64,000 nt of DNA from Antedon mediterranea (taxonomy: Eukaryota; Echinodermata; Crinoidea; Comatulida; Antedonidae). The stretch spans positions 1,959,001 through 2,023,000 of the forward strand of contig NC_092680.1 of NCBI RefSeq assembly GCF_964355755.1. Reading direction: 5' to 3'. Shown one piece after another: positions 12,601-22,140 of the stretch. Both the position numbers and the translations under genes were made by a program. Positions within the stretch are counted from its first letter, which is position 1. Each line of letters starts with the position of its first letter. The notes beneath the pieces were generated by a model. The model was given only the letters and a program-made list of their open reading frames with translations, was not told the origin of the DNA and did no database searches.

Positions 12601-15600
12601 CATTTACATCTGAAAATAAAACATAAACATTTTCAATGTAATCTTTATATTTTTTTTTAAATGTTCTCGTATTTTTATGTATATTTGTAAAAATTAAATG
12701 TTTTCCTAAATGTAGTTTCTCTAAATAAAAGCTCTGTCTACACTATCAAACTCTATGTGACAAAAATGTGATGTGCCCATATATGGACATGATGATGTCA
12801 TATCACTACCATATTTTGGCATATCACCACCATATTTGGGCACTTTTTTTGTCTGACTAGTTCGATAGTGTAGACAGAGATTAATGTAATGATGATCACT
12901 GCCATATTTATCCACATCACATTTTGATAATATAGACAGCTTAACATGGTCTTATGAGACTTGGATAGTGGCACTATATTGGCCATACAGGAAGATCCAG
13001 GAATTGAACCAAGAACCCTGGGATTGGTAAAGAAGCATGTCTACCACCAAACCACAGTGCCACTTTCCTCAATGTATTTAAAATGCAATACAGTGTAATT
13101 TAATAAATACTCTTCCCAATATATTTCTTTAAATAAAATCACTTTAAGTTTACCAATGTTATTCAAAACTTGAATATTCAATCGAGAATATTGTTTTTAA
13201 CCTAAAGTGCAGTAAACCAGAACAAAATGTAAAATACCTACATATTACAATACCAATGAACCACAGAGCTGCATTTTTTTTTTTAATCTATTTTAAGTTA
13301 CATTTTTTATTTCTCATTTGAGAATAAACTCTATTCTAAATAGACAACCAGTCTACATTTTTATGCAAAATCAGTATAAACAAATCATGTATCTATGGTA
13401 ACAACAAATAATTACTTTGTCAGATGATATTGTTATATTATTTTGAATATGGAAACGCTATAATGTAAAATAGTAAAGTTAATAAAAAAATAATTTATGA
13501 ATTATTGAGGTCTTGAACTATATAAATACTTTATATGAATACTCAAGTGATTAAGTAATGCTGTTTGTCATTTGTCAGAGTTTCTAGATTAAGACTACTG
13601 CCTCTAAGATGTTTCTATTAGCATTAAAGCTCTGTCCACACTATCAAACTTTATCTATCAACAAAATGTGATGTGCCTATATATGGACATGATGATGTCA
13701 TATCACTACCATATTTGGGAATATCACTACCATGTATAGGCAAATCATACTTTTTTTGTCAACTAGTTTGATAGTGTAGACAGAGCTTTAGACATGTAAT
13801 GACATATTCAAGTAAAAATTTAAAATATGATATCCTTCCTTCATACAATTAAAATATTATTCCAAAAATAAAACAATTTCTATATAATATAAATACATAC
13901 TTCATAGCTGACATGGTGTACTTACCTATACACTGCTGAGTAGCTCTGTCAAGTATATATCCTTTAGCACACGGCGCTGATTGGGTAGAACATTGCTGAC
14001 ACGGACTGCCCCAAGCTTGACCAACGGTTGCACAGCATAGCGCCATTGTACAGCGCAGATTAGTAAGTAAATCCGTGCACTGGTTCGGACCAATATATGT
14101 TTTATAACAAGGACCAGTCCTATAATCTAAAACATGAAGGAATAAAAGAATTTATAGATAGATTATAAAACTATTTTAGTGATTTATAAAACTAAAGCTC
14201 TGTCTACACTATCAGTCTATATAGTTTGAACAAAAAGTGTGATGTGCCCAAATATGGTAGTAATATGACATCATCATGTTCATGGGCACATTACATTGTT
14301 GTCACATTAAGGTTGATAGTGTAGACACAACTTTAGTTGCAATGTGATATATTATAAATTTTTTATTTTCAATATCATTACATTATTGACTTAATTATCA
14401 TTTTTTCACAAATACCAATATCTTTAACAATATTTAATAATAATAACTATATATTAAAATATTTTTTTTAAAAACAAGTAAATTGTCACTAGGACCTAAT
14501 ATTTAATAATAATATCTTAATTTCATCTCCGAACATTAACTCCTTCCAGAAGCTATGGTACGTAAAACATGCGATTCTGTTTACATTTATTGCAACTCAT
14601 TTCAAGCTTGTGAAAATAGACAAGTTTTGAAGCTGATTAACCTGTCACTATATCTGTTACCGACGCACACGCTTTGTGACCCCGGATACCAATGACCTAT
14701 TAACACTAAATGTAGTAAAGAATGGTAGTCTGTGATTAGTATTAGATACTGTGTATATGGTATGACAGGCATAGGGGAAGTAGATGACATAAGATGAACA
14801 TATTGATTGCCTACAGGTATTAATGTTCAATTTGTTTTATTTCTCAATAAAAATGAAATCTTTGTTGCCATAAATTTATTAAATATACAAGGGTAAATTG
14901 TTATCAAAATCCCATATATAGTAGGCCTATATCCTCGGGTATAATCCTACATCTTGTTTAATCCCACCCCCAACTTTATGTCTGATTTCACAAACAGGCA
15001 TATCCCTGGGTATAGTCCCAGTTTTGACTTTTGGTCTGGATGTCTCTCTAGCCAGTTCAGATGAGTTTTTACTTGGGGTACCTGAGTCTAGGACTCTCAT
15101 CTTCTCCTCTTCCATCCGACAATAGTATTAGTATTTGATCCTTAATAAAACCTCTGCATATAACATAACCCAAGTACATAACCCAATGAAAAAAAAATTT
15201 AAATGTTTTCTTTCATGTTTTTTTTTTCTTTTGAGCTTTCCCTCCTTTATAACAAATGTTTATAAATGGAAATAAAGAAAGAAAGAAGACGACTTCACAA
15301 AATTCTCTCTGAATCCCCCAAACAAACTTTAAGGTCATCCTGAGTGTCATTTCTTTCACATTCAGTTCTTCCTCAGCAAAAAGTTATAGAAGTCAGTGAT
15401 TGATTTGTGTCTTGGCATAGTTGGTCAACTTTGTACTGAGAAGTGATGTTTAATTCCCCAAATGAAAACAAATCATTAGCATCCACGAATTTGCCATCAA
15501 GAATAGTTATCATAATATACTATAATGCGAAACTGTTCTATTTAGTGCTCTAAAGGCTGTGTGCTATGAGTTTAAATTGAAGCTATTGATATGTAGCATG

Positions 15601-18600
15601 ACGTTCTAATGCAAAAAAAAATCGATCAGAGCAATAATATGAAGAGTTACGAAATTCAAAGATTACAAACCAAGTACATAGTTCATGGATTATACCATTT
15701 GTGGAGAAGGGTGTTCAATAAAAATATCTACTTTTTGAGTTATAAGTTGCTCTGTAAGGAGAAAGGGCTTTTGTTGGTTTATCCAGGTAAGCTTGGCACG
15801 AACTAGACTCTTATTAATATTCAATGTATTAATTATAACAACACTGTATCGTAAGCACTGAATACATTGCTAGTTTTTAGAAATCTTACTTACCATTTTC
15901 ACACCTGCTCCCTGAGAACCCATAAGTACATGAGCAGTGGTTATTAGCAACACAACGGCCACCATTTAAACATTCAGGTTGGCACACAGCTAGAAGAAAA
16001 ATAGATGTATTTTATATCAAAATATTGAAGAAAATTAGTCATGTGATTGATTTTAACCAATCAATAGGGTAGTTTGATAATGATGATGAACTAATTCATA
16101 GATTGAATTAAAACATTTTTTTTTAAATAGTGTTTGATTTTAATATAAAAGTTTATTGCAGCAAATTAACTATGTCATTGATTTTGACCAATCAACAGGA
16201 TAGTTTGATAATGATGATAAGCTAATTCATAGATTATGAATAGATTAGATTAGATTATTACTAAATGTATAACCATAATATAACCAAAAAAACTATAATT
16301 GGTTTTCCATGTGCATTGAATTATTATGTGATATTGTGACTGAATGACACAAGTATTGTCAACCAATCTAAACGGGCATGAACTATAGCATCATCATTTC
16401 AATAACAATATTATATATATTCATCAGACATTGAATATCGACACATTTCTTCTCGAGAGATTCTAACAACAGGTTCAACCCATATTGCGTGCCATAAAAA
16501 CATAGCAAAGTTAGCAAAAACCACAGCGCTAAGAATGGTGCAAGCTATTGCAGTGTTCCCACGGGAACTATTTAATGCGTGAAATCCTTTGGTGGTATGA
16601 GAATCCTTTGCTGTTTTACACTTTCGCAGGATGTTACCAAATATATAACTTCCCCCCTGAGAATCCAGATCCCATTATTGTTGAACATTCAGACGATGGT
16701 CTACGAAGGAAATTGTTCTTTGCAAATGGAGGTCTGCACAATTCACATAGGCCAGCGATTGTTAGAATCAGAGGGTCAGGGTTGTGTTATAAGGATTAAT
16801 AATGTACTGATAGAATAATCATAGGTAACCACAATATATTAATGTGGCAATAATGTCACCTAAGTTCAAGACTGTGTGGAAAGAAAAAAAATTGTTTGTG
16901 TATTGCGACCCGACAAAGATGTTATTAATATTTTTAGATGACATCATGTCGTTGTGATGAAGTGGTGCTGTTGTACAACAAGTTGGAAGAACTAGGTCAA
17001 AATTATACTACATAATGCATATTATTGTGAGTTATTAAATAAATGAAAATATATCAGACACTGATTTATATTAGGCGCTGAAATCAAACATACACAAACC
17101 AGTCCTCCAGATTATACTGTTTGTGCCTAGGGATTCGGTACACAGGTAATGGATGAGGCAAACTACTACAGGCCTAGGGCCTAGGCCTACTTCTGTCACT
17201 CCATGGCGATGGTATCTACCGGCAAGACTAAGAATGGGAACCTAGCACTAATTAATTAGGCTTAGAGGCCTACTAGGCCTAGGCTAGGGCCTAGATTACT
17301 CTAGGCCCTATACTGTCACGGTGGTAGCCCTAAATGTGTTTGTTTCCATTATAACTTTTTACATTTTAACTAATTGTTACCTTAATGTCATAATTTTGAT
17401 TTTCAAAGTTTAATAATTGTGAGATAACCCACCTGCTTTGAATTTAAATGAACCACCACTTGGACCACGTCACTCGTGGGCGTGGCTCCTTCGCGACGAT
17501 ACCATTGTTTTAAAGGGGAATATTAATATACAGTAGTTTAAAAATGGCAATTTCAGTTTATGTTGCTACGTAAACTATAGGCAAGAAATAGACCAGAGTA
17601 AATTATATACTTCTCACCTGTGCTACCTCCATTGGTACATCCTCCTGGGCCAAGTATACCACGCTGACACATGCAAGCATTTGGGCTTGCGCAGAACCCA
17701 CCATTGCAAGATCGGCTGCATATAGCTGAAGAAAAAAAATCACAATAAAAATTTGTGTCAAATTCTTCAACATTTGTCATAATTGTGAATAACTTCAACC
17801 AATCGATGTGACAAGACAAATAGTAGGCCTATTATTATCTTCATGACAACATTTGATAATCTTGATTGCAATGCGAAAGAAAAGTTTTCCAAAGTTTGCA
17901 GTGGACAAACTTCGTTCAAACTGCAGAAAAAAAACCCTGCAAAATGCATGTTTGCCACAGTGTAGTAGGCTACTAGTACTACTTTTTATTCAGGCCAACA
18001 TCTTTTCACCAGAAATCTAGTAAAACTTAAAAAAATGTATACTTACGAACAATACATTGATTTAACCTTGAATGGAGCCTCCATCCTGGACAACAATATG
18101 CATATTGCCTTGGACCACAAACATTTGGTCTGTTAACAAAATGATGAAATCATGATCATGATGACAAAAAATAAAGAAATATTTACATCACTACCTATCC
18201 TATCTGATTAATATACTTTCTTCAAACACAAAGAGATAGAAATCTGTAAGAATGAGAAAAAGCTATTCCAGACGAGATGACTAATATTTAATCTTTATTT
18301 ATTTATTTCTTTTTTTATTTTAATCTGTTCGGATCTTCTTCGATTTTACAAATGATTAAATCACTCACTTCTTCAGCAAAAATACGTATATTTTGTTATT
18401 TTGATGGCAACAAAGGTTTAATTATTGGCAAGAGATCAGAATTGCCTAAAGTCCCAAGACAGGGATTTCCTGAAGGTCATGGTTTAGCACCACTAAACAA
18501 AATGCTGTAGCAGGACTTTCTAATTAACTAACATTACTATTAGGCCTGACAAGTATTCATCAAACTGTTGGTCCTATACAATTTATAGATCCGATCAAAC

Positions 18601-21600
18601 TATTGAAGGAATAAAGCACTGTCTACACTATCAAACTAGTTTGAAAAAAAAGTGTGATGTGCCCAAATATGGTAGTGATATTACATCATTATGTCCATAT
18701 ATGGGCACATCACATTATTTTTGTCACATAAAGTTTGATAGTGTAGACACAGAGCTTAAGCCAGTGACTTTACAAACGTATAGAGACCAGAAACAAAAGT
18801 GCTAGTATAGTCTTAAATCATGGCGATTTTGGGGATAAATTATTTTCATCTTGGCTGAGGCCTAAATCTATCTTTTCTTCATTTGCTTACGATTGCACTT
18901 TTGCGAAAACAAGAACCCCTGTAAAAATCCTGGCTACGGGCTTACCAGTGTGTGTCGAACGATTTACTTGCGAAGGATGATATTCAATTTAATTTAAACA
19001 TTCATGAAAATGTCATCGTACGAATAATCAAATGGTTCGTATTCTAGAAAGGTTCTGACTTGCGAAGGATGTTGGACTAACCATTTTAGTGACACTGAAC
19101 TAGAACTAATATTAATAAAGTTCTCGTCAAATTCACAGACCGCTGTCAATCATAAATGAACATATTTTCCAAAAAATCAACATTGGTGCCACGGGCACAA
19201 CCACAACTTCGTACTTCTAAGAAATAAACTATCTACGCGGATGTTAATTTGTTTCTCATTTACACTTTTAGTAATTAACGAATTTTCTCAGCTTATCTAC
19301 CAGACCATACTGGGTACAATTGTCCTTCAGGGAGATTCAATAGTGCCAGTTCAAATTCAAACTCTACCCACAAGAGACCACAATACAACCCTCTCCACTT
19401 AAAATGTTAAATCAGGTCAAACCAATATAAATCAATCAATCTTGAAGCTTGAGAAATTGCAGGACTACATACTCGTTACAGGGTTTGTTTAATATGAATT
19501 GTTTTTCGTTATCTATATCATTGGTATTCCATCCTATATACTGTAGTTATGCCTCAACATAGTTCACCTCTTATTTTCTTGTATGTGTTTGTAATATAAA
19601 AGCGTTAATTAAGTTTTGAGTCAGCACTACCCCCAAGTTTATATTTCAACGAGGAAAGCTATTACCGTATGTAAATAAATTTAGTTTAAATGAAATTAAT
19701 AAATTTCACTGCTGCCAAATACATTTTCCGGATGTTTTCATCGAACATTCTATTTACAAACTTTTCAATAATTATAAAGTTTGTAAAAAAGAAACTCGTA
19801 AAGAACTCCCATGAGCCAGTGAAGAAAACACGATCGCCATGACCTGAAGAATGCGGACGTACGCAAGTGTTTCCACTAAACGTAGTTTAGCATTTATGTC
19901 TTTGAACTTTTTAAGTTTGTTTCCATTAAACAGACATAAACAATTACTAGGAAAAATCAAAACAAACTTTTATCTGTGTTTTATCTAAGATTTAATTATC
20001 GATTGTAATGTTTATGGCAAACTGTTTGTCTTAACATCCATATGTTAATTATATGTGACATTATGCAAACGTGAAGTCTAGGCCTGAAAACCATGAACGG
20101 GACATTTTACTATTGTGCCTTAAACCAGTCCCTTCTCGAATAGAGATCGAACTATGCTACATACATTTTCATGTTACATTTTTTAAACATGTAAAATAAT
20201 ACCTACATGTTGCTATACTGGCCTTATTTTTTCAGGTACAGTATAACTCATGTATATGTTTGTTATAAGCCAAAAGAAAGTGTCTATCTCTGTCCGCCCA
20301 TAAATAATTATTTTGATATAAAATTGATATGGTCCGCGCCGGGAACTATCTCAAGAATGCCGAAAATCAAAACTAACAAACTCAACTTTTATTTAATACG
20401 AATGATTTTTTTTTTATACCGAAAATGTTATATTTATTTGTAGGCCTGATTGATATATGTTATTGTTACACGATTTCCAACAAGCGTTATCAAATTTTTG
20501 GAAAACGGGAATTATATACCGTGAAGGTATAAGAAGGGTCACGCACGGTTATATCAATATACAATGTACGCAGCATTGATAGATATCAACGAGATATAAC
20601 ATGTTAGCTCACTGTCTTGACTTTGTCATCATAGACATGCTTACAGCCAAAGGCATGTTTGGTTTTCTACGGTGATGCAATAATATTTGTTTAGAATTAT
20701 GGTTAACGTATGATGTGATGAAAACATTTTAATAGAGTTTATGAAAACACTATAGGCCTACTGTATTCACAGCGTTGATCTGTTTTTACTAAACTGGGAG
20801 TAGAGTATATAGCATTACATAACTAACAGTTATAACAAATGATTTGAATTAATTCATTCAACAGTGGAAAATTACTTCAATTTATTGTAATTTGCATATA
20901 AAATATACATAGAAATTATGTTTGCTCTGAGATATACAAAAACAGATAAATAAAAAACTAAAAAAACAAACAATTACAAAGTGTCACATGACTCTCGTAC
21001 GGTATACTGACAAGCATTCAGTGCCCGAATGGCAGCTGGATAAAAGATGACGAAACCTATTTGTACGAGAGATGATGGACCGGTTCTTAATTAATCAATT
21101 TTCAAAAATGGATCCAATAGAACTCAGTTCCAATGATACGTGATACATACTTATCAACACGTTATAGGCATACTTAGTTACAGTATTCCCATAACTGTAA
21201 TTTTTCTAAAGATCTATACATATATATGTTACAAAATATCAATCAACCTAGATAAAATGGGTGTAACCACAATATAATCCCTGTTAGTGCTACCCTACGC
21301 GTCCGCAAAGCTACAAGGAATCCCATGCAAAATGATGTATATTGTTGTTTGAACTTTTGTACACTTTGATGTTGAATATATAACATTTCATTGTTCTTTA
21401 ACTTTTCGGGTAAACTTTAGTTTTTATACACTAATTAGTTCTCACTAAATGACGCAACTCAATGACGTAAGCGCAACGCAACCAATTTGGCCAATGACAA
21501 GATATTTCTGATAATCCATTGCTTGTGATTTGGTCAAATTACTTGCGTTGCACGTACGTCCCTGCGTTGCGACTCGGTAGTGGGAACCAAATCAAGAAAA

Positions 21601-22140
21601 AAAAATCCGGTCCATATATTCACTTTGTTCGAAACACTATATAACAACATTACTGAAACATATAACACAGCAGCACCATATTACATTTTCCTCAAAATGT
21701 AATTAATACTTGAAACCAAAGCTTTTAATTATTAATGAACGTGATAAGTTAAAAAGAACGTAATTGAATGTGATGTTTACCTACATAACAGAAATATTTT
21801 AAATAGTATGTATGTACGTGACTAAAAGCTACAACTATTTTGATACTTTGCAAAACGAAACTAACTTTGATGCACGAACTTTATTCGCATTTCGACAAGG
21901 AACAAGGAACGCGTTTGTGTTTAATGTTCCAACATCACTAACATTATGATATAATATGTATATTTGTGCTATGTGTAAGCAGGCAGTAGATCTACCGATA
22001 CTTAAGTATATTGAATCAACTCACCCATAAATAACTGACTTCTGATTGTTCGGATCCGGCTGCTGTTGCTGTGCTTTCGATCCATTAAATACTAGAAATA
22101 GTCCAGCTAAAACACAAACGAGCCTCCTTCTTCCCAGCAT
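350..22140 (-). CDS. FBN: Fibrillin (5' part of gene, 20 coding exons in window)
   Basis: Fibrillins are large secreted glycoproteins that assemble into extracellular microfibrils. The 20 exons join into about 980 residues. In order: signal peptide, FUN domain, EGF1, one further EGF, hybrid domain 1, two cbEGFs, TB1, an extra EGF, a collagen-like Gly-X-Y segment plus EGF, four cbEGFs, TB2, three cbEGFs, hybrid domain 2, one cbEGF. From EGF4 onward this is the vertebrate fibrillin order. Exon 1 ends in phase 2 and all later junctions are phase 1, so the domain exons are symmetric. The FUN domain and the Cys-Cys hybrid motif favour fibrillin over LTBP. Differences from vertebrates: one N-terminal EGF fewer, an extra EGF after TB1, Gly-X-Y instead of the Pro- or Gly-rich hinge, and no visible furin site before FUN. 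The 3' part lies left of base 1. Confidence 0.95.
690..1050. mobile_element. TTAA-flanked MITE with nested SINE
   Basis: Left end TTAA then ATATGTATTGTCCCCC; right end GGGGGACACTATATCT then TTAA. Same termini as 10374-10675. A tRNA-derived SINE (838-1024) is inserted in it. TTAA flanks suggest a piggyBac-like mover. Confidence 0.75.
838..1024 (-). mobile_element. tRNA-derived SINE, family S1
   Basis: Shares tail (CCAAGGATAACCATAAGC) and head (minus-strand CTTGGTGGTTATGATGCTTG) with 3604-3830, 41914-42115 and 44308-44820. Confidence 0.75.
1075..1266 (-). CDS. FBN: Fibrillin exon 19: hybrid domain 2
   Basis: Encodes [36 protein letters not shown] and a CQRGF end. Matches vertebrate hybrid domain 2 (GTCWQTVIDGRCEININ; QCCSSLGAAWGSPC). 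The donor GTATGA is about 20 bases from the flank of a TTAA-flanked MITE. Confidence 0.95.
1437..1531. mobile_element. Tourist-like MITE, locus 1 (shortened)
   Basis: Both ends present (TAA flank left), centre deleted. Confidence 0.75.
1561..1686 (-). CDS. FBN: Fibrillin exon 18: cbEGF
   Basis: A 126-base exon coding [21 protein letters not shown] and CRLPGL. Last cbEGF before hybrid domain 2. The donor is about 30 bases from a shortened MITE. Confidence 0.94.
2207..2332 (-). CDS. FBN: Fibrillin exon 17: cbEGF (DIDDC variant)
   Basis: A 126-base exon coding DIDDC, with Asp where the calcium-ligand Glu is usual, then [16 protein letters not shown] and CPEGY. Donor GTATGT. Confidence 0.94.
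3604..3830 (-). mobile_element. tRNA-derived SINE, family S1, most complete
   Basis: Minus strand has an A-box-like GACTTGGTGGTTATGATGC, a B box GGTTCAAGTCC, and a conserved body ending GGTTATCCTTGGCAA. It lies in a fibrillin intron. Confidence 0.8.
3895..4020 (-). CDS. FBN: Fibrillin exon 16: cbEGF (Asn-first variant)
   Basis: A 126-base exon. The split codon gives NVNEC rather than DVNEC, then [16 protein letters not shown] and CNEGY. First of three cbEGFs between TB2 and hybrid domain 2. Confidence 0.94.
4246..4461 (-). CDS. FBN: Fibrillin exon 15: TB2 domain
   Basis: Encodes [35 protein letters not shown] and EFNELC: eight cysteines with the CCC triplet, the second TB domain. It sits after exactly four cbEGFs as in vertebrate fibrillins. 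Confidence 0.95.
4607..4735 (-). mobile_element. SINE head related to family S1
   Basis: Minus-strand GCTTGGTGGTTAACCTGCTTG and GGTTCAATCATAACC form an A-box/B-box-like pair; no S1 tail. Confidence 0.6.
4754..4876 (-). CDS. FBN: Fibrillin exon 14: cbEGF
   Basis: A 123-base exon coding [21 protein letters not shown] and CSNGF. Donor GTAAAC; a SINE fragment starts within about 20 bases of it. Confidence 0.95.
5093..5206 (+). mobile_element. Tourist-like MITE, locus 2 (left end lost)
   Basis: Interior and right end GTGTAGACAGAGCTTTA. Confidence 0.75.
5272..5388 (-). CDS. FBN: Fibrillin exon 13: cbEGF
   Basis: A 117-base exon, slightly short, coding [21 protein letters not shown] and CDEGF. 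Donor GTAAGA. A degenerate MITE lies close to the donor in the downstream intron. Confidence 0.95.
5513..5638 (-). CDS. FBN: Fibrillin exon 12: cbEGF
   Basis: A 126-base exon coding [21 protein letters not shown] and CDDGY; six cysteines and the cbEGF hydroxylation-type CxN region are present. Confidence 0.95.
5723..5844 (-). mobile_element. Tourist-like MITE, locus 3
   Basis: Both ends; 3-bp flanks ATA/TTA differ. Confidence 0.85.
6428..6586 (-). mobile_element. Tourist-like MITE, locus 4
   Basis: AGCTCTGTCTATACTATCAA to inverted end; flanks TTA/TTA. Confidence 0.92.
6735..6860 (-). CDS. FBN: Fibrillin exon 11: cbEGF
   Basis: A 126-base exon coding [21 protein letters not shown] and CNPGY. 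First of four cbEGFs between EGF4 and TB2, as in vertebrates. Confidence 0.95.
7375..7520 (-). mobile_element. Tourist-like MITE, locus 5
   Basis: Both ends; flanks TTA/TTA. Confidence 0.9.
8008..8138 (+). mobile_element. Tourist-like MITE, locus 6
   Basis: Both ends; flanks TTA/TTA; one internal unit. Confidence 0.92.
8368..8712 (-). CDS. FBN: Fibrillin exon 10: collagen-like Gly-X-Y hinge and EGF4
   Basis: A 345-base exon. After a linker with one Cys it encodes 12 uninterrupted Gly-X-Y triplets (8644-8537; GIP, GLP, several [15 protein letters not shown]), then a Pro/Gln linker and an EGF ([21 protein letters not shown]). Position matches the Pro-rich (FBN1) or Gly-rich (FBN2) hinge of vertebrates. 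The EGF equals EGF4. Donor GTGAGC. Confidence 0.93.
8787..8963 (-). CDS. FBN: Fibrillin exon 9: end of TB1, Pro linker, extra EGF
   Basis: Starts TSYNRLC, completing TB1, then [12 protein letters not shown], a short proline-rich linker, then a six-cysteine EGF ([18 protein letters not shown]). Vertebrate fibrillins go straight from the TB1 linker into the Pro/Gly hinge, so this EGF is an addition. It lacks the DxNEC calcium consensus. Confidence 0.92.
9540..9740. repeat. Weak inverted-repeat element
   Basis: CATAGTTACCAA near 9555 and TTGGTAACTATG near 9710 bracket about 150 bases in a fibrillin intron. Confidence 0.4.
9899..10057 (-). CDS. FBN: Fibrillin exon 8: TB1 domain (main part)
   Basis: Encodes [14 protein letters not shown], the CCC triplet and a [18 protein letters not shown] end. 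The CCC triplet and Trp mark an eight-cysteine TGF-beta-binding-protein-like domain. The last cysteine is supplied by exon 9 (TSYNRLC). Confidence 0.95.
10255..10373 (+). mobile_element. Tourist-like MITE, locus 7 (left end eroded)
   Basis: Right end GTAGACAGCTTAA abuts the TTAA-flanked MITE. Confidence 0.8.
10374..10675. mobile_element. TTAA-flanked MITE, intact
   Basis: Inverted ends AGATGTATTGTCCTCC and GGGGGACAATACATCT, flanked by TTAA at 10370-10373 and 10676-10679. It abuts the right end of a Tourist-like MITE. Confidence 0.82.
10913..11073 (+). mobile_element. Tourist-like MITE, locus 8
   Basis: Both ends; flanks TAA/TAA; two internal units. Confidence 0.92.
11582..11707 (-). CDS. 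FBN: Fibrillin exon 7: cbEGF
   Basis: A 126-base exon coding [22 protein letters not shown] and CRNGY: full calcium-binding EGF consensus, six cysteines. Donor GTGAGT. Confidence 0.95.
12191..12411. mobile_element. Degenerate inverted-end element
   Basis: Left CACTAGCGTTAATGGC and right GCGTTACGCCACAGTG are imperfect inverted ends; interior GGAGGGCCACTAGGGG resembles 58.2 kb. Confidence 0.45.
12484..12609 (-). CDS. FBN: Fibrillin exon 6: cbEGF
   Basis: A 126-base phase 1-1 exon coding [15 protein letters not shown] and a CQGY-like loop: calcium-binding EGF with Asp, Asn and Glu ligands and six cysteines. Donor GTAACA. Confidence 0.95.
12726..12884 (-). mobile_element. Tourist-like MITE, locus 9
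   Basis: Both ends; flanks TAA/TAA with one extra A at left. Confidence 0.9.
12891..12944 (+). mobile_element. Tourist-like MITE, locus 10 (right fragment)
   Basis: CACATCACATTTTGATAATA then TAGACAGC, directly after locus 9. Confidence 0.65.
12960..13065 (-). mobile_element. SINE head related to family S1
   Basis: Minus-strand GTTTGGTGGTAGACATGC and GGTTCAATTCC resemble the S1 A and B boxes. Confidence 0.55.
13625..13790 (-). mobile_element. Tourist-like MITE, locus 11
   Basis: Both ends; flanks TAA/TTA differ. Confidence 0.9.
13926..14126 (-). CDS. FBN: Fibrillin exon 5: hybrid domain 1
   Basis: Begins DYRTGPCY and contains [17 protein letters not shown], closely matching vertebrate hybrid domain 1 (LCCATVGRAWGHPCEMC). 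The Cys-Cys pair, the Trp and eight cysteines are all present. Confidence 0.96.
   Translation of the reverse strand: MIGLVLVIKHILVRTSARIYLLICAVQWRYAVQPLVKLGAVRVSNVLPNQRRVLKDIYLTELLSSV
14193..14335 (+). mobile_element. Tourist-like MITE, locus 12
   Basis: Both ends; flanks TAA/TTA differ. Confidence 0.88.
15894..15989 (-). CDS. FBN: Fibrillin exon 4: EGF before hybrid domain 1
   Basis: Encodes [19 protein letters not shown] then [14 protein letters not shown]. This matches vertebrate EGF3 ([13 protein letters not shown]). EGF2 of vertebrates has no counterpart that I could find between this exon and exon 3. Confidence 0.92.
16035..16245 (+). repeat. Direct duplication, unit about 130 bp
   Basis: TAGTTTGATAATGATGAT and GCTAATTCATAGATT recur at 16.04-16.11 and 16.17-16.25 kb with only small changes. 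Confidence 0.75.
16548..16799 (+). pseudogene. Fragment with NGxLHRxDGPA-type repeats
   Basis: An 83-codon open frame in fibrillin intron 3, opposite strand. Two segments line up in register: [19 protein letters not shown] and [19 protein letters not shown] followed by IVRIRG. The second fits the repeat pattern (NG-x-LH-4x-PA-I) known to me from bacterial and large-virus proteins; the first is degenerate. No start context, splice partner or promoter is visible. Probably a relic of an insertion; an overlapping frame is also open, so coding is unproven. Confidence 0.4.
17618..17725 (-). CDS. FBN: Fibrillin exon 3: EGF1
   Basis: Encodes [12 protein letters not shown] followed by CMC and a last Cys in a Gly-rich end: six cysteines, no calcium-binding consensus. 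It equals vertebrate fibrillin EGF1. The acceptor follows a long T tract; the donor is GTGAGA. Confidence 0.9.
18047..18129 (-). CDS. FBN: Fibrillin exon 2: FUN domain
   Basis: Encodes [17 protein letters not shown] and a C-terminal NQCIV, the four-cysteine fibrillin unique N-terminal domain, which binds the C-terminus of a neighbouring molecule in vertebrate fibrillin. The split Gly codon joins exon 1 exactly. The donor is GTAAGT. Confidence 0.93.
18612..18759 (+). mobile_element. Tourist-like MITE, locus 13
   Basis: Both ends; flanks TAA/TAA. Confidence 0.92.
21430..21592. mobile_element. TTCCCACTAG-type MITE
   Basis: TTAGTTCTCACTAAATGACG to GACTCGGTAGTGGGAACCAA with CGCAACGCAACC inside; fibrillin intron 1. 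Confidence 0.7.
22025..22140 (-). CDS. FBN: Fibrillin exon 1: start codon and signal peptide
   Basis: ATG at 22140-22138 opens [17 protein letters not shown], a basic n-region followed by a hydrophobic core, then a short Gln/Pro/Asn-rich linker. The exon ends TAT GG before GTGAGT. An acceptor-like pyrimidine-AG lies about 10 bases upstream of the ATG, so the 5' UTR is probably interrupted by an intron. No Arg-X-Lys-Arg furin motif is encoded, unlike vertebrate fibrillin propeptides. Confidence 0.85.

Larger units (their letters stand above)
18130..22024 (-). other. Fibrillin intron 1 (3.9 kb)
   Basis: Long first coding intron. It holds one full MITE (18612-18759) and a TTCCCACTAG-type MITE (21430-21592). 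Nothing else coding is seen. Confidence 0.8.
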
